Shown here piece after piece: positions 21,016 to 30,861 of a stretch of 64,000 bases of DNA; the stretch's first letter is position 1, and every line of letters begins with the position of its first letter. The notes under the pieces are model-generated. The model worked only from the letters and a program-made list of their open reading frames with translations, was not told the DNA's origin and did not search any database. Position numbers and translations under genes: made by a program. This stretch comes from Streptomyces flavidovirens DSM 40150 (GTDB lineage Bacteria > Actinomycetota > Actinomycetes > Streptomycetales > Streptomycetaceae), in NCBI RefSeq assembly GCF_000429085.1, contig NZ_AUBE01000006.1, positions 310,001-374,000 of the forward strand. Direction: 5' to 3'.

Positions 21016-23543
21016 GCGAGCACCTCCGGTACGTCGGTGGCGGTGGCAGCGGCCGCGGGGCCGATGCGGACGACCTGTCCGGGGACCGCGCCGGTGTCGG
21101 TGGCGACGCCGCCGCCCGTCGAGTTCAGCGGCAGCCACACCACGCGGTCCGGCATCGCGGTGACCTGGAGCGGCAGTTCGACCGTCCCCGCGGGCCCGGT
21201 GACGGCGAGCAGGTCGCCGTCCTTCACGCCGGTCCCGGCCGCCGTGGTGGCGGAGAGCCGCGCGACGGCGGCGTGGCGGGTGCCCGCGAGGGCCTCGTCG
21301 CCGTCCTGGAGCCGGCCCTGGTCGAGCAGCAGCCGGTGGCCCGCGAGCACGGCCTCGCCGGCGCCGGGGCGCGGCAGCGGCTGGGCGGACTCGGCGGGGT
21401 CGGTGGCGTGCGCCCCGCCCCAGGCGCCGAGCCGGTCCAGCTCGCGGCGTACGGCCCGTACGTCCGGCAGCGCGAAGTGACTGTGCTTGTCAGTGCCTGC
21501 GGTGCGGGCCAGGGCGTCGGCGAGCATGTGCAGCACCCGCGCGTCCTCAGGGGCGAGCGTGCGCGTCATCTGGTCGGGCTTGAGCGCGGCCTCGAACATC
21601 CGGGCCCTGCCCTCCCAGTTGAGGAAGGTGCCGGGCTTCTCCGCGACGGCGGCGACCGGAAGGACGACGTCCGCCCGGTCCGTCACCTCGCTGGGCCTGA
21701 GCTCCAGGGAGACGATGAAACCGGCCTGGTCGAGTGCTTCACGCGCGCGTACCGGGTCGGGAAGGTCCGCGACCTCGACGCCCCCGACGAGCAGCGCGGC
21801 CAGTTCACCGGTGGCGGCGGCCTCGATGATCTGGCCGGTGTCGCGACCGTAACGGCTCGGCAGTTCGGCCACGCCCCAGACCGCCGCCACCTCGTCCCGC
21901 GCGCGCGGGTCGGTGGCCGGGCGGCCGCCGGGAAGCAGCGCGGGCAGCGCGCCCGCCTCGACGGCGCCGCGCTCACCGGCCCGGCGCGGGATCCACACGA
22001 GGGAGGCGCCGGTCGCGTTGGCGGCCCGTACGGCCGAGGTGTACGCGCCCGGCACGGCGGCCAGCCGTTCACCGACGACGATCACGGCGCCCTCGGCCCG
22101 CAGTGCCTCGGTCGCGGCGTTCCCGTCGCCCCCGAGCTCGGTGCGGTCCGCGATCGCGTCGAGCCACTCGGGTTCGGTGCCCGGCGCGGCGGGAAGCAGC
22201 GTGCCGCCCGCCTTCGTCAGGCCGCGCGTCGCGTGCGTCGCGACGGCGAAGGTGCGCTGCCCGTGCTTGCGGTGGGCCTTGCGCAGCCGCAGGAAGACAC
22301 CGGGGGCCTCCTCCTCGGACTCGATGCCGACAAGCAGTACGGCGGGCGCCTTCTCCAGCGCGGTGTACGTGATGCCCGTGCCGTCGAGATCGATTCCGCG
22401 CCCGGCGACACGGGACGCCAGGAAGTCGGCCTCCTCGCCGCTGTGCACGCGCGCGCGGAAGTCGATGTCGTTGGTGTCCAGGGCGATACGGGCGAACTTG
22501 GCGTAGGCGTAGGCGTCCTCGACGGTGAGCCGGCCGCCGGTCAGGACACCGGCCCGCCCGCGCGCCGCCGAGAGCCCCCTGGCCGCCGCTTCGAGCGCCT
22601 CGGGCCAGCTCGCCGGTTCCAGTACGCCCGCCTCGCCGCGTACGAGCGGAGTGGTGAGCCGGTCGGGGCGCTGCGCGTAACGGAAGCCGAAGCGCCCCTT
22701 GTCGCAGATCCACTCCTCGTTGACCTCGGGGTCCTCGGCCGCCAGGCGCCGCATGACCTTGCCGCGCCGGTGGTCGGTCCGGGTCGCGCAGCCGCCCGCG
22801 CAGTGCTCGCAGACGGACGGCGACGACACGAGGTCGAAGGGCCGCGCCCGGAAGCGGTACGCCGCCGAAGTCAGCGCGCCCACCGGGCAGATCTGGATGG
22901 TGTTGCCGGAGAAGTACGACTCGAAGGGGTCGCCCTTGCCGATACCGACCTGCTGGAGCGCGCCGCGCTCGAGCAGCTCGATCATCGGGTCGCCCGCGAT
23001 CTGGTTCGAGAAGCGGGTGCAGCGCGCGCACAGCACGCACCGCTCGCGGTCGAGCAGCACCTGGGGGGAGAGCGGGATCGGCTTCTCGAACGTCCGCTTC
23101 CTGCCGTCGAAGCGGGACTCCGCGTCGCCGTGGGACATGGCCTGGTTCTGGAGCGGGCACTCGCCGCCCTTGTCGCAGACCGGGCAGTCCAGCGGGTGGT
23201 TGATCAGCAGCAGTTCCATCACACCGCGCTGCGCCTTCTCGGCGACCGGCGAGGTGAGCTGGGACTTGACGACCATGCCGTCGGTGCAGGTGATCGTGCA
23301 CGACGCCATGGGCTTGCGCTGGCCCTCCACCTCGACGATGCACTGGCGGCAGGCGCCGGCGGGGTCAAGGAGCGGGTGGTCGCAGAAGCGCGGGATCTCG
23401 ATGCCGAGCAGCTCGGCGGCCCGGATGACCAGCGTCCCCTTGGGAACGGAGATCTCGATGCCGTCGATCGTCAGAGTGACCAGATCTTCGGGCGGGACCG
23501 CCGCCTCGCCGCCTCCGGAGGGAGCACTTGTCGTGACGGTCAT
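21012..23543 (-). CDS. nuoG: NADH-quinone oxidoreductase subunit G
   Basis: An 843-residue iron-sulfur subunit of the NADH-dehydrogenase arm. N-terminal 2Fe-2S domain (N1b) ligands lie in [15 protein letters not shown]; the His-Cys N5 and 4Fe-4S N4 motifs follow ([36 protein letters not shown]). An additional N7-type CEHCAGGC with a distal Cys (WICDKGRF) is present, so this is a cluster-N7-bearing NuoG. The rest is a molybdopterin-oxidoreductase-like domain with no Mo role in complex I. It overlaps nuoF and nuoH by 4 bp each. Confidence 0.97.
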   Translation of the reverse strand: MTVTTSAPSGGGEAAVPPEDLVTLTIDGIEISVPKGTLVIRAAELLGIEIPRFCDHPLLDPAGACRQCIVEVEGQRKPMASCTITCTDGMVVKSQLTSPVAEKAQRGVMELLLINHPLDCPVCDKGGECPLQNQAMSHGDAESRFDGRKRTFEKPIPLSPQVLLDRERCVLCARCTRFSNQIAGDPMIELLERGALQQVGIGKGDPFESYFSGNTIQICPVGALTSAAYRFRARPFDLVSSPSVCEHCAGGCATRTDHRRGKVMRRLAAEDPEVNEEWICDKGRFGFRYAQRPDRLTTPLVRGEAGVLEPASWPEALEAAARGLSAARGRAGVLTGGRLTVEDAYAYAKFARIALDTNDIDFRARVHSGEEADFLASRVAGRGIDLDGTGITYTALEKAPAVLLVGIESEEEAPGVFLRLRKAHRKHGQRTFAVATHATRGLTKAGGTLLPAAPGTEPEWLDAIADRTELGGDGNAATEALRAEGAVIVVGERLAAVPGAYTSAVRAANATGASLVWIPRRAGERGAVEAGALPALLPGGRPATDPRARDEVAAVWGVAELPSRYGRDTGQIIEAAATGELAALLVGGVEVADLPDPVRAREALDQAGFIVSLELRPSEVTDRADVVLPVAAVAEKPGTFLNWEGRARMFEAALKPDQMTRTLAPEDARVLHMLADALARTAGTDKHSHFALPDVRAVRRELDRLGAWGGAHATDPAESAQPLPRPGAGEAVLAGHRLLLDQGRLQDGDEALAGTRHAAVARLSATTAAGTGVKDGDLLAVTGPAGTVELPLQVTAMPDRVVWLPLNSTGGGVATDTGAVPGQVVRIGPAAAATATDVPEVLA

Positions 23544-24898
23544 GCGTTCACCTCCGTGGTGTGGGCGGGCTTGTCGGCCCAGACGGTCGACTTGGCCGGG
23601 TCGAAGGGGCAGCCCTTGCCCGTGATGTGCTGCTCGTACTCCGCGCGGAAGTACTTCAGCGAGGAGAAGATCGGGGACGCGGCGCCGTCGCCGAGCGCGC
23701 AGAACGACTTGCCGTTGATGTTGTCGGCGATGTCGTTCAGCTTGTCGAGGTCGCTCATGCGGCCCTTGCCGGCCTCGATGTCACGCAGCAGTTGAACCAG
23801 CCAGTACGTCCCTTCGCGGCAGGGTGTGCACTTGCCGCAGGACTCGTGGGCGTAGAACTCGGTCCAGCGGGTGACGGCCCGCACCACGCACGTCGTCTCG
23901 TCGAAGCACTGGAGCGCCTTGGTGCCGAGCATCGAGCCCGCCGCGCCGACGCCTTCGTAGTCCAGCGGTACGTCGAGGTGCTCGTCGGTGAACATCGGCG
24001 TCGACGAGCCGCCGGGCGTCCAGAACTTCAGGCGGTGCCCGGCGCGCATGCCGCCGCTCATGTCGAGCAACTGGCGCAGCGTGATGCCGAGGGGGGCCTC
24101 GTACTGGCCGGGGCTGGTGACGTGGCCGCTCAGCGAGTAGAGCGTGAAGCCCGGGGACTTCTCGCTTCCCATCGAACGGAACCACTCCTTGCCCTTGTTG
24201 AGGATCGCGGGAACCGACGCGATGGACTCGACGTTGTTCACCACAGTCGGACACGCGTAAAGACCCGCGACGGCAGGGAAGGGGGGACGGAGCCGGGGCT
24301 GGCCGCGCCGGCCTTCGAGCGAGTCGAGCAGCGCGGTCTCCTCACCGCAGATGTACGCGCCCGCACCCGCGTGCACGGTGAGTTCGAGGTCGAGACCGCT
24401 GCCGAGGATGTTCTCGCCGAGGTAGCCCGCCGCGTACGCCTCACGTACGGCCTCGTGCAGCCTGCGCAGTACGGGGACGACTTCGCCGCGCAGGTAGATG
24501 AACGCGTGGTTCGACCGGATCGCGTAGCAGGCGATCACGATGCCCTCGATGAGGGAATGCGGGTTCGCGAAGAGGAGCGGGATGTCCTTGCAGGTCCCCG
24601 GCTCCGACTCGTCGGCGTTGACAACCAGATAGTGCGGTTTGCCGTCGCCCTGCGGGATGAACTGCCACTTCATGCCGGTGGGGAAGCCGGCGCCGCCGCG
24701 GCCGCGCAGACCGGAGTCCTTGACGTACGCGATGAGGTCGTCCGGCGACATGGCGAGGGCCTTGCGCAGGCCTTCGTACCCCTCGTGCCGCCGGTAGGTG
24801 TCCAGGGTCCAGGACTCGGGCTCGTCCCAGAACGCCGACAGGACGGGCGAGAGCAGCTTTTCAGGGCTGGTCTCGTTGATCTCGGCTGCCAAGGTCAT
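23540..24898 (-). CDS. nuoF: NADH-quinone oxidoreductase subunit F
   Basis: A 452-residue flavoprotein that binds NADH and FMN and carries cluster N3. Motifs: [16 protein letters not shown] (FMN/NADH Gly-rich loop), [55 protein letters not shown], and the 4Fe-4S ligands in [15 protein letters not shown] plus the distal Cys in SFCALGD. The ATG at 24898 sits seven bases after GGAGG and overlaps the nuoE stop by one base; a GTG one codon earlier (24901) is the alternative start. Confidence 0.97.
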   Translation of the reverse strand: MTLAAEINETSPEKLLSPVLSAFWDEPESWTLDTYRRHEGYEGLRKALAMSPDDLIAYVKDSGLRGRGGAGFPTGMKWQFIPQGDGKPHYLVVNADESEPGTCKDIPLLFANPHSLIEGIVIACYAIRSNHAFIYLRGEVVPVLRRLHEAVREAYAAGYLGENILGSGLDLELTVHAGAGAYICGEETALLDSLEGRRGQPRLRPPFPAVAGLYACPTVVNNVESIASVPAILNKGKEWFRSMGSEKSPGFTLYSLSGHVTSPGQYEAPLGITLRQLLDMSGGMRAGHRLKFWTPGGSSTPMFTDEHLDVPLDYEGVGAAGSMLGTKALQCFDETTCVVRAVTRWTEFYAHESCGKCTPCREGTYWLVQLLRDIEAGKGRMSDLDKLNDIADNINGKSFCALGDGAASPIFSSLKYFRAEYEQHITGKGCPFDPAKSTVWADKPAHTTEVNA

Positions 24899-25761
24899 CA
24901 CTCCCCCTCCTCGGTTTCCGGTCCGGCCGGGTGAGCGGGGTCGGACGCCGAGGTCTGCTGCGGAGCGTCGTGCGAGCTGAGGTGCTCGGACGGCGAAGGA
25001 TCGTGCGGCGGCCCGTCCTGCTGCTGGGCCTCTCCGCGCGGGTGGACCACACGGTGCTGCGGTGCCTCACCCTTGGCGAGCTTGAGGCCGATGAGCGAGG
25101 CGGGCCCGGCGCCACCGGTCGCCTCGACGGCGCCGGGGCGCTCGTCGGGGAAGCCGGCCAGGATGCGGGCGGTCTCCTTGTACGTGCACAGGGGCGCGCC
25201 GCGGGTGGGCCGGACGGGCCGTCCTGCCCGCAGGTCGTCGACGAGGCGCTTGGCGGATTCGGGCGTCTGGTCGTCGAAGAACTCCCAGTTGACCATCACC
25301 ACGGGCGCGAAGTCGCAGGCCGCGTTGCACTCGATGTGTTCGAGGGTGACCTTGCCGTCCTCGGTCGTCTCCTGGTTGCCGACGCCGAGGTGCTGCTTGA
25401 GCTCGTCGAAGATCGCGTCGCCGCCCATGACCGCGCACAGCGTGTTGGTGCAGACGCCCACCTGGTAGTCGCCGGAGGGCTTGCGCCGGTACATCGAGTA
25501 GAAGGTGGAGACCGCGGTGACCTCGGCGGTGGTCAGGCCGAGCGTCTCGGCGCAGAACCGGACGCCGGTGCGGGTGACGTGGCCCTCCTCCGACTGCACC
25601 AGGTGCAGCAGCGGCAGCAGGGCGGACCGGCTGTCGGGGTAGCGGGCGACGATCTCCTGCGCGTCCGCGTCGAGCCGGGCGCGTACGTCGGCCGGGTAGT
25701 CGGGAGCGGGGAGCTGCGGCATCCCCAGGCTCACCTCTTGATTTGCTGGTGTGGCGGTCAC
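24898..25761 (-). CDS. nuoE: NADH-quinone oxidoreductase subunit E
   Basis: A 287-residue thioredoxin-like 2Fe-2S (N1a) subunit. Ligands are in [13 protein letters not shown] and [23 protein letters not shown] and [11 protein letters not shown] are the usual N-terminal signatures. After the conserved domain (about residues 15-185) there is an unconserved low-complexity tail of about 90 residues rich in Pro, His, Gln, Ser and Asp. The start is placed at the GTG at 25761, which overlaps the nuoD stop (GTGA); an ATG at 25722 is also possible. Confidence 0.94.
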   Translation of the reverse strand: MTATPANQEVSLGMPQLPAPDYPADVRARLDADAQEIVARYPDSRSALLPLLHLVQSEEGHVTRTGVRFCAETLGLTTAEVTAVSTFYSMYRRKPSGDYQVGVCTNTLCAVMGGDAIFDELKQHLGVGNQETTEDGKVTLEHIECNAACDFAPVVMVNWEFFDDQTPESAKRLVDDLRAGRPVRPTRGAPLCTYKETARILAGFPDERPGAVEATGGAGPASLIGLKLAKGEAPQHRVVHPRGEAQQQDGPPHDPSPSEHLSSHDAPQQTSASDPAHPAGPETEEGE

Positions 25762-27083
25762 CGGTCGACGCCTCCCATCACGGGGTCGATGGACGCGACG
25801 GCGACGATGACGTCGGCGACCTGGCCGCCCTCGCACATCGCCGCCATGGCCTGCAGGTTGGTGAAGGAAGGGTCGCGGAAGTGGACCCGGTAGGGACGGG
25901 TGCCGCCGTCGGAGACGACATGCACGCCGAGCTCGCCCCTGGGCGACTCGACGGTGACGTACGCCTGCCCGGCCGGGACCCGGAAGCCCTCGGTCACCAG
26001 CTTGAAGTGGTGGATCAGGGCCTCCATGGAGGTGCCCATGATCTTCTTGATGTGGTCGAGCGAGTTGCCGAGGCCGTCCGGCCCGAGCGCGAGCTGCGCG
26101 GGCCAGGCGATCTTCTTGTCGGCGACCATCACGTCGCCCGGCTCCCGGAGCCGGTCCAGGCACTGCTCGACGATCCGCAGCGACTGCCGCATCTCTTCGA
26201 GCCGGATCAGGAAGCGGCCGTAGGAGTCACACGTGTCGGCGGTCGGCACGTCGAAGTCGTACGTCTCGTAACCGCAGTAGGGGTCGCTCTTGCGCACGTC
26301 GTGCGGCAGGCCCGCCGAGCGCAGGACCGGGCCGGTCGCGCCGAGCGCCATGCAGCCGGTGAGGTCGAGGTACCCGACGTCCTGCATGCGGGCCTTGAAG
26401 ATCGGGTTGCCGGTGGCGAGCTTGTCGTACTCCGGCAGGTTCCTCTTCATGGTCTTCACAAGCTCGCGGAGCTGGTCCATCGTGCCCGGAGGCAGGTCCT
26501 GGGCCAGGCCGCCGGGGCGGATGAACGCGTGGTTCATGCGCAGGCCGGTGATCAGCTCGAAGGCATCGAGAATCAGTTCACGATCACGGAATCCGTAGAT
26601 CATGATCGTGGTCGCGCCCAGCTCCATGCCGCCGGTGGCGATGCACACCAGGTGCGAGGAGATCCGGTTGAGCTCCATCAGCATCACGCGGATGATGCTC
26701 GCCCGGTCCGGGATCTGCTCCTCGATGCCGAGCAGCTTCTCGACGCCCAGGCAGTACGCCGTCTCGTTGAAGAACGGCGTCAGGTAATCCATGCGCGTGA
26801 CGAAGGTCGTGCCCTGCGTCCAGTTCCGGAATTCGGTGTTCTTCTCGATGCCGGTGTGCAGGTAGCCGATGCCGCAGCGGGCCTCGGTGACCGTCTCGCC
26901 GTCGATCTCCAGGATGAGCCGGAGCACGCCGTGCGTCGAGGGGTGCTGAGGCCCCATGTTGACGACGATGCGCTCGTCGTCGGCCTTGGTCGCGGCCTGC
27001 ACGACGTCGTCCCAGTCGCCGCCGGTGACTGTGTATACGGGACCTTCGGTGGTCTCGCGTGCTGCTGCGGGTGGGGTAGTCAC
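25758..27083 (-). CDS. nuoD: NADH-quinone oxidoreductase subunit D
   Basis: A 441-residue 49-kDa-type subunit that forms the quinone-reduction site with NuoB. GTG start at 27083 after GGAGGT, overlapping nuoC by 4 bp; the longer open frame is spurious. Motifs: [16 protein letters not shown] (quinone-site His), [42 protein letters not shown], and the C-terminal DPVMGGVDR, homologous to the hydrogenase metal-binding end. Confidence 0.97.
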   Translation of the reverse strand: MTTPPAAARETTEGPVYTVTGGDWDDVVQAATKADDERIVVNMGPQHPSTHGVLRLILEIDGETVTEARCGIGYLHTGIEKNTEFRNWTQGTTFVTRMDYLTPFFNETAYCLGVEKLLGIEEQIPDRASIIRVMLMELNRISSHLVCIATGGMELGATTIMIYGFRDRELILDAFELITGLRMNHAFIRPGGLAQDLPPGTMDQLRELVKTMKRNLPEYDKLATGNPIFKARMQDVGYLDLTGCMALGATGPVLRSAGLPHDVRKSDPYCGYETYDFDVPTADTCDSYGRFLIRLEEMRQSLRIVEQCLDRLREPGDVMVADKKIAWPAQLALGPDGLGNSLDHIKKIMGTSMEALIHHFKLVTEGFRVPAGQAYVTVESPRGELGVHVVSDGGTRPYRVHFRDPSFTNLQAMAAMCEGGQVADVIVAVASIDPVMGGVDR

Positions 27084-27814
27084 GAGTACGACCTCCGCTG
27101 GTCCGGAGCCGGAATCTGGGCGCCCTTGTACTCGACGGGGATGCCGCCGAGGGGGTAGTCCTTGCGCTGCGGGAAGCCCTGCCAGTCGTCCGGCATCATG
27201 ATCCGGGTGAGGGCGGGGTGCCCGTCGAAGACGAGGCCGAAGAAGTCGTACGTCTCGCGCTCGTGCCAGTCGTTGGTCGGATAGACCGAGACCAGCGACG
27301 GGACGTGCGGGTCGCTGTCCGGGGCGCTCACTTCGAGCCGGATGAGCCGGCCGTGAGTGATCGAGCGCAGGTGGTAGACGGCGTGCAGCTCGCGGCCCTT
27401 GTCCTCCAGGTAGTGGACACCGCTGACGCCCGTACACAGCTCGAAGCGCAGGGCCGGGTCGTCGCGCAGGGTCTTCGCCACCCGCACCAGGTGCTCGCGC
27501 GCGATGTGGAAGGTGATCTCGCCGCGGTCGACGACGGTCTTCTCGATGGCGTTGTCCGGGAGGAGGTTCTGCTCCTCCAGGGCGCCTTCGAGCTCGTCGG
27601 CGACCTCGTCGAACCAGCCGCCGTACGGGCGGGTCGCGGGTCCGGGCAGGCGTACGGAGCGGACGAGGCCGCCGTAGCCGGTGGTGTCGCCGCCGTTCTT
27701 CGGGCCGAACATGCCGCGCTGGACGCGGATCTCTTCGCCGTGATCACCGCGCTGGCCGGGCAGGTTCTGCGCGCTGAGTTCCTTGTCGGGGTTCGGCTCG
27801 TTGATGTCGCTCAC
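27080..27814 (-). CDS. nuoC: NADH-quinone oxidoreductase subunit C
   Basis: A 244-residue 30-kDa-type subunit of the complex I connecting arm. It is separate from NuoD (fused in E. coli). The conserved core ends in [47 protein letters not shown], the classic signature. The N-terminal about 75 residues are an actinobacterial extension. It overlaps nuoB (GTGA) and nuoD by 4 bp. Confidence 0.97.
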   Translation of the reverse strand: MSDINEPNPDKELSAQNLPGQRGDHGEEIRVQRGMFGPKNGGDTTGYGGLVRSVRLPGPATRPYGGWFDEVADELEGALEEQNLLPDNAIEKTVVDRGEITFHIAREHLVRVAKTLRDDPALRFELCTGVSGVHYLEDKGRELHAVYHLRSITHGRLIRLEVSAPDSDPHVPSLVSVYPTNDWHERETYDFFGLVFDGHPALTRIMMPDDWQGFPQRKDYPLGGIPVEYKGAQIPAPDQRRSYS

Positions 27815-28365
27815 CGGAGCAGCCCCTTCATCTCAAGAGTGGGGAGCGCCTTCAGGGCCGCTTCCTCCGCCTCGCGGGCCGCCTCTTCCTGGTTCACGCC
27901 GAGCTTGGAGTTCTGAATCTTGTGGTGCAGCTTCAGAATCGCGTCGATCAGCATCTCGGGGCGGGGTGGGCAGCCGGGCAAATAGATGTCAACAGGAACA
28001 ATATGATCAACACCCTGCACAATTGCGTAGTTATTGAACATTCCGCCTGAAGAGGCGCAAACACCCATGGAGATAACCCACTTGGGGTTCGGCATCTGGT
28101 CGTAGACCTGCCTCAGCACCGGCGCCATCTTCTGGCTGACCCGGCCTGCCACGATCATGAGGTCGGCCTGCCGCGGCGAGCCGCGGAAGACCTCCATGCC
28201 GAAGCGGGCCAGGTCGTAGCGGCCGGCGCCCGTCGTCATCATCTCGATGGCGCAGCAGGCGAGGCCGAAGGTCGCGGGGAAGACGGAGGACTTCCGCACC
28301 CAGCCCGCGGCCTGTTCGACGGTGGTCAGCAGAAAGCCGCTGGGCAGCTTCTCTTCGAGTCCCAT
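27811..28365 (-). CDS. nuoB: NADH-quinone oxidoreductase subunit B
   Basis: A 184-residue subunit that binds cluster N2, the electron donor to quinone. N2 ligands are visible in [10 protein letters not shown] (the adjacent Cys pair), GVCASSGG and [10 protein letters not shown]. Oddity: roughly codons 100-130 (27979-28066) fall to about 44 % G+C and use codons that are rare here (GTT, ATT, CAT, TAT, TTG), unlike the rest of the gene. The protein sequence in that patch is normal and it covers the segment between the third and fourth cluster ligands. Confidence 0.97.
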   Translation of the reverse strand: MGLEEKLPSGFLLTTVEQAAGWVRKSSVFPATFGLACCAIEMMTTGAGRYDLARFGMEVFRGSPRQADLMIVAGRVSQKMAPVLRQVYDQMPNPKWVISMGVCASSGGMFNNYAIVQGVDHIVPVDIYLPGCPPRPEMLIDAILKLHHKIQNSKLGVNQEEAAREAEEAALKALPTLEMKGLLR

Positions 28366-28383
28366 TGGTGACCCCTCAGCCCC

Positions 28384-28743
28384 TCAGTCCCATTCCAGGC
28401 CGCCGCGCCGCCATACGTACGCGTAGGCAACGAAGACGGTGAGCACGAAGAGCAGCATCTCGACGAGCCCGAAAAGCCCCAGGGCGTCAAAGGAGACGGC
28501 CCAGGGGTAGAGGAAGACGATCTCGATGTCGAAGACGATGAAGAGCATCGCCGTCAGGTAGTACTTGATGGGGAAGCGGCCGCCACCGGCGGGTGTGGGT
28601 GTCGGCTCGATGCCGCACTCGTACGCTTCAAGCTTTGCCCGGTTGTAGCGCTTTGGGCCGATAAGCGTGGCCATGACCACGGAAAAGATCGCAAACCCTG
28701 CCCCGAGGGCGCCGAGCACGAGGATGGGCGCGTAGGCATTCAC
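28384..28743 (-). CDS. nuoA: NADH-quinone oxidoreductase subunit A
   Basis: A 119-residue, three-helix membrane subunit and first gene of the 14-gene operon. The GTG at 28743 follows AAGGAGCGAGGAGC; the open frame further upstream lacks coding character. Motifs: KRYNRAKLEAYECGIEPTPTPAGGGRFPIKYYLTAMLFIVFDIEIVFLYPWA, including the loop Cys and the acidic helix FDIE. The upstream region carries a Rex-type operator and a likely promoter. Confidence 0.97.
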   Translation of the reverse strand: MNAYAPILVLGALGAGFAIFSVVMATLIGPKRYNRAKLEAYECGIEPTPTPAGGGRFPIKYYLTAMLFIVFDIEIVFLYPWAVSFDALGLFGLVEMLLFVLTVFVAYAYVWRRGGLEWD

Positions 28744-28841
28744 GCTCCTCGCTCCTTCCAGTCGTCCTTGACCGTTGGACCGCACCCGGACCTGCATTTC
28801 GCGCCGCCTCCACGATCTTCGCCACGCGAGGATCACGTATA

Positions 28842-28857
28842 TGTGAGGCAGTTCACA
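28842..28857. promoter_or_regulatory. Rex-type (redox) operator upstream of nuoA
   Basis: TGTGAGGCAGTTCACA keeps TGTGA and GTTCACA of the Streptomyces Rex operator consensus TGTGAACGCGTTCACA (12 of 16 positions). It lies about 100 bp ahead of the nuoA start and just downstream of the predicted transcription start, a position suited to repression. Rex is the NADH/NAD-sensing repressor known to control nuo and cyd genes in S. coelicolor. Confidence 0.75.
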
Positions 28858-28873
28858 AGCCCGGCTGCTTCGC

Positions 28874-28879
28874 ATCTTA
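28874..28879 (-). promoter_or_regulatory. Candidate -10 element of the nuo promoter
   Basis: On the minus strand TAAGAT lies about 20 bp before the centre of the Rex site. No strong -35 is present at 17-19 bp, which may indicate an activator-dependent promoter. Weak evidence taken alone. Confidence 0.35.
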
Positions 28880-28892
28880 TGCCTGCTGGTCT

Positions 28893-28906
28893 GTGATCTG
28901 CGACAC
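28893..28906. promoter_or_regulatory. Crp-like half-conserved site near nuoA promoter
   Basis: GTGATCTGCGACAC fits the Streptomyces Crp pattern GTG-N6-GNCAC. A single match of this loose pattern is expected by chance every few kilobases, so its placement just upstream of the -10 is the only support. Confidence 0.3.
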
Positions 28907-29454
28907 GGGTCGCGACAACGTCTTTGTGATCTCCACCACCCGACGAACGATCATCAAGCCGGGTGATCGGTGATCTTCATACGCGAAGTGCACGAGTGGC
29001 TACCAGCCGTGACAAGCGGTGGTGTTGCCGCTGGTCGCGATGGGTGTGCGCTATCAAGCGATGTCCTGTACAGGCAAATTCGCAAGGGGCGGCTCGATAG
29101 TGATAAGGGAAAGCCGCCTCATCACTCCGAGGGAGCCCGGCGGACGAATGTGGACGCGTGAGCGCGTTCACGAGCGATCCAGGTCCCGAACGGTTGCCGA
29201 TCTGTGACCTGCGCCACTTGATCCCCGCCTCAGGGAAAGCGGGCTTGGCCAACGGTGTGAACGGGTGGTAAGCGCCGGGCAATTGGGACGTAATGCGGAA
29301 AGCCCATGATCACAGGCATGATCACGCATGCCCGTATTGCCCGTTACGGCGTCAATAAAGCCCGGAGGAAGCCGGATTCGGGCCGCTGAGGCGCAACTGT
29401 GGCGGAGCACACCTTTCTTGAAGGGAACCGCGAACGCCTGATAGCGGTTGTCCC
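28907..29454. other. Divergent regulatory region and long leader of the NlpC/P60 gene
   Basis: No gene is credible here. Noted elements: CGTGAGCGCGTTCACG (29157-29172), a near-palindrome resembling a Rex site at 13 of 16 positions; GTGACCTGCGCCAC (29204-29217), another Crp-pattern match; a predicted bulged stem pairing 29273-29283 with 29336-29351; an inner hairpin GGCATG/CATGCC at 29315-29332; a tandem CATGATCAC (29305-29313 and 29317-29325); and a hairpin AACCGC/GCGGTT at 29426-29449 directly before the start codon. Together these suggest a structured 5' leader for the hydrolase gene. No known riboswitch class was recognised. Confidence 0.4.
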
Positions 29455-30306
29455 ATGTCCCTCACCGCTCACATACCCAGCCACCGGAAACCCCGTCGTA
29501 GCGCCTCCAAGGTCGCGCTCCGTGCCGGAGTTGCCGGTGGCGTCCTCAGCACCATTGGTGTGGCTGGTGCTGCCGGGCCGGCGAATGCCGAGCCGGTGAC
29601 CGCCACCATCGAAATGCCCACCATCACCGCGGACCTGGCGAACAGCGTCGCCGTCTCCGCCGAGGCCACCCAGCAGGTCGCGCACGCCTACGACCTCCAG
29701 GCCCAGCAGGACGAAGCCGCCGCCAAGGCCGCGAAGGCCGCCAAGAAGGACAAGGCGGAGGCCGAACGCAAGGCCGAGGCCGAGGCCAAGAGGAAGGCCG
29801 AAGAGGCCGCCAAGGAGAAGGCTGCTCAGGAAGCAGCCGCGAAGGCCGCCGCGAAGGAGCGCGCCTCGCGTTCCTCGGAGCGCACGACGCTCAGCGCCTC
29901 CGCCTCCGCCTCCGTCGGCTCCTCCGACTCCCCGTCGTCCTCCACCGCCACCGGCAGCGCGGCGGCCGTGGTCGCCTTCGCGCGCGCCCAGGTCGGTGAC
30001 GCGTACGTCTCCGGCGGCACCGGCCCCAACTCGTGGGACTGCTCCGGCCTCACCCAGGCCGCGTTCCGCACGATCGGTGTCGACCTGCCGCGTGTCTCGC
30101 AGTCCCAGTCGACCGCGGGCACCCAGGTCGGCCTGGACAACCTCCAGCCTGGCGACATCCTCTACTGGGGTGGCGCGGGCAGCGCGTACCACGTGGGCAT
30201 CTACGTGGGCGGCGGCAACTTCGTCGGCGCGCAGAACTCCGGTACCGGCGTGGTCGAGCGCCCGATGTCGTACGACATGCCGACCGGCGCGGTCCGCGTC
30301 CTCTGA
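29455..30306 (+). CDS. Secreted NlpC/P60 (C40) peptidoglycan hydrolase
   Basis: A 283-residue exported endopeptidase that cuts peptidoglycan stem peptides. A signal sequence (SHRKPRRSASKVALRAGVAGG, cleavage near ANAEP) leads into an Ala/Lys/Glu-rich predicted coiled coil (about residues 75-140), a Ser-rich linker, and the C40 domain. In the C40 domain the catalytic Cys196 lies in NSWDCSGLTQAAF, GDILYWGG follows, and His246 is in SAYHVGIYVGGG. The ATG at 29455 has no good Shine-Dalgarno and lies right behind a hairpin, so initiation may be controlled. It is divergent from nuoA across 0.7 kb and followed by a very strong terminator. Confidence 0.94.
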   Translation: MSLTAHIPSHRKPRRSASKVALRAGVAGGVLSTIGVAGAAGPANAEPVTATIEMPTITADLANSVAVSAEATQQVAHAYDLQAQQDEAAAKAAKAAKKDKAEAERKAEAEAKRKAEEAAKEKAAQEAAAKAAAKERASRSSERTTLSASASASVGSSDSPSSSTATGSAAAVVAFARAQVGDAYVSGGTGPNSWDCSGLTQAAFRTIGVDLPRVSQSQSTAGTQVGLDNLQPGDILYWGGAGSAYHVGIYVGGGNFVGAQNSGTGVVERPMSYDMPTGAVRVL

Positions 30307-30331
30307 CCGGCCCCGCCTTTCACCTTCCTCG

Positions 30332-30380
30332 CGACGGAGGGCCGTCGTTCCCACGCCCTGGGAACGACGGCCCTCCGTCG
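30332..30380. terminator. Very strong hairpin terminator after NlpC/P60 gene
   Basis: A perfect 22-bp stem from 30332-30353 and 30359-30380 with a 5-base loop (CGCCC). It is symmetric, so it can stop transcription from both directions, and it separates the hydrolase gene from the decayed locus that follows. Confidence 0.85.
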
Positions 30381-30406
30381 TGCGTTCACTCCACGACCGC
30401 CGACGC

Positions 30407-30861
30407 TCACCCCTTGCGGAACAACTCAACAAGGCGCGCATAGCTGTCCCCGCCGTTCCCCCCGTCGACCGCCCGCTCGATCAGCGCCTGCGACAGCTCG
30501 GGCAGCCGCCCGTCGATGCCCCGGTCCCTCCCCGCGTGGACCAGGTGCGGCCGTGGCGTGCAGCCAGCCGCCCAGCGTGGCCCACATGATGTCGAGCAGC
30601 GCCACGTCGTACAACGCCCGCGTCTTCGCCGAGGCCGATGGGGTCGCCCAGGGCGGCCAGCGTCTCCCGGTGGGCCGCGAAGGCGGCGGGCGAGCCGCTG
30701 TAGAGAAACATGCTCGCCGGGCTGCCGGCCCCCGGCGGCGTCGACATGATGGCGCCGTCGAGGTAGCCGAAGCCGTGCCCGGCGGCCCAGGCCGCCGCTT
30801 CCCTGGCCTGCTCGGGTGAGCCGGTGGTGAGGTTGACGACCGTACGGCCCGCGAGCGACAA
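30407..30861 (-). pseudogene. Decayed NAD(P)-dependent oxidoreductase (imine-reductase type)
   Basis: A remnant of a 6-phosphogluconate-dehydrogenase-like/imine-reductase gene. Reading leftward from 30861, one frame gives LAGRTVVNLTTGSPEQAREAAAW and GYLDGAIMSTPPGAGSP up to GEDAG. Near 30612-30620 a frameshift moves the expected continuation LYDVALLDIMWATLGGWLHATA into another frame. At about 30550 an internal deletion joins it to a third-frame C-terminus (HAGRDRGIDGRLPELSQALI to FRKG, stop at 30407). The N-terminal Rossmann GxGxxG region is missing, cut off where the AraC remnant on the other strand begins. No function is possible. Confidence 0.85.

Noticed and set aside
25743..27158. 471-codon plus-strand frame opposite nuoD/nuoE
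   Set aside because: Antisense to conserved nuo genes, with no start context and no recognisable domain; a shadow frame.
29157..29172. A second true Rex operator
   Set aside because: CGTGAGCGCGTTCACG is close to the consensus but has C and G in place of the outer T and A that Rex sites normally keep. Kept only as a resemblance within the leader finding.
28893..29217. Two firm Crp sites at 28893 and 29204
   Set aside because: Both fit GTG-N6-GNCAC, but that pattern fixes only seven bases and should occur by chance several times in 64 kb. Only the perfect palindrome at 6950 was promoted.
28980..29454. ydaO-type (cyclic di-AMP) riboswitch before the NlpC/P60 gene
   Set aside because: This class often precedes Streptomyces wall-hydrolase genes, so I looked for its conserved GGGGUGAAUCC and GAACCCG-CAGCUAAC segments on the plus strand. 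They are not there. The region is only reported as an unclassified structured leader.
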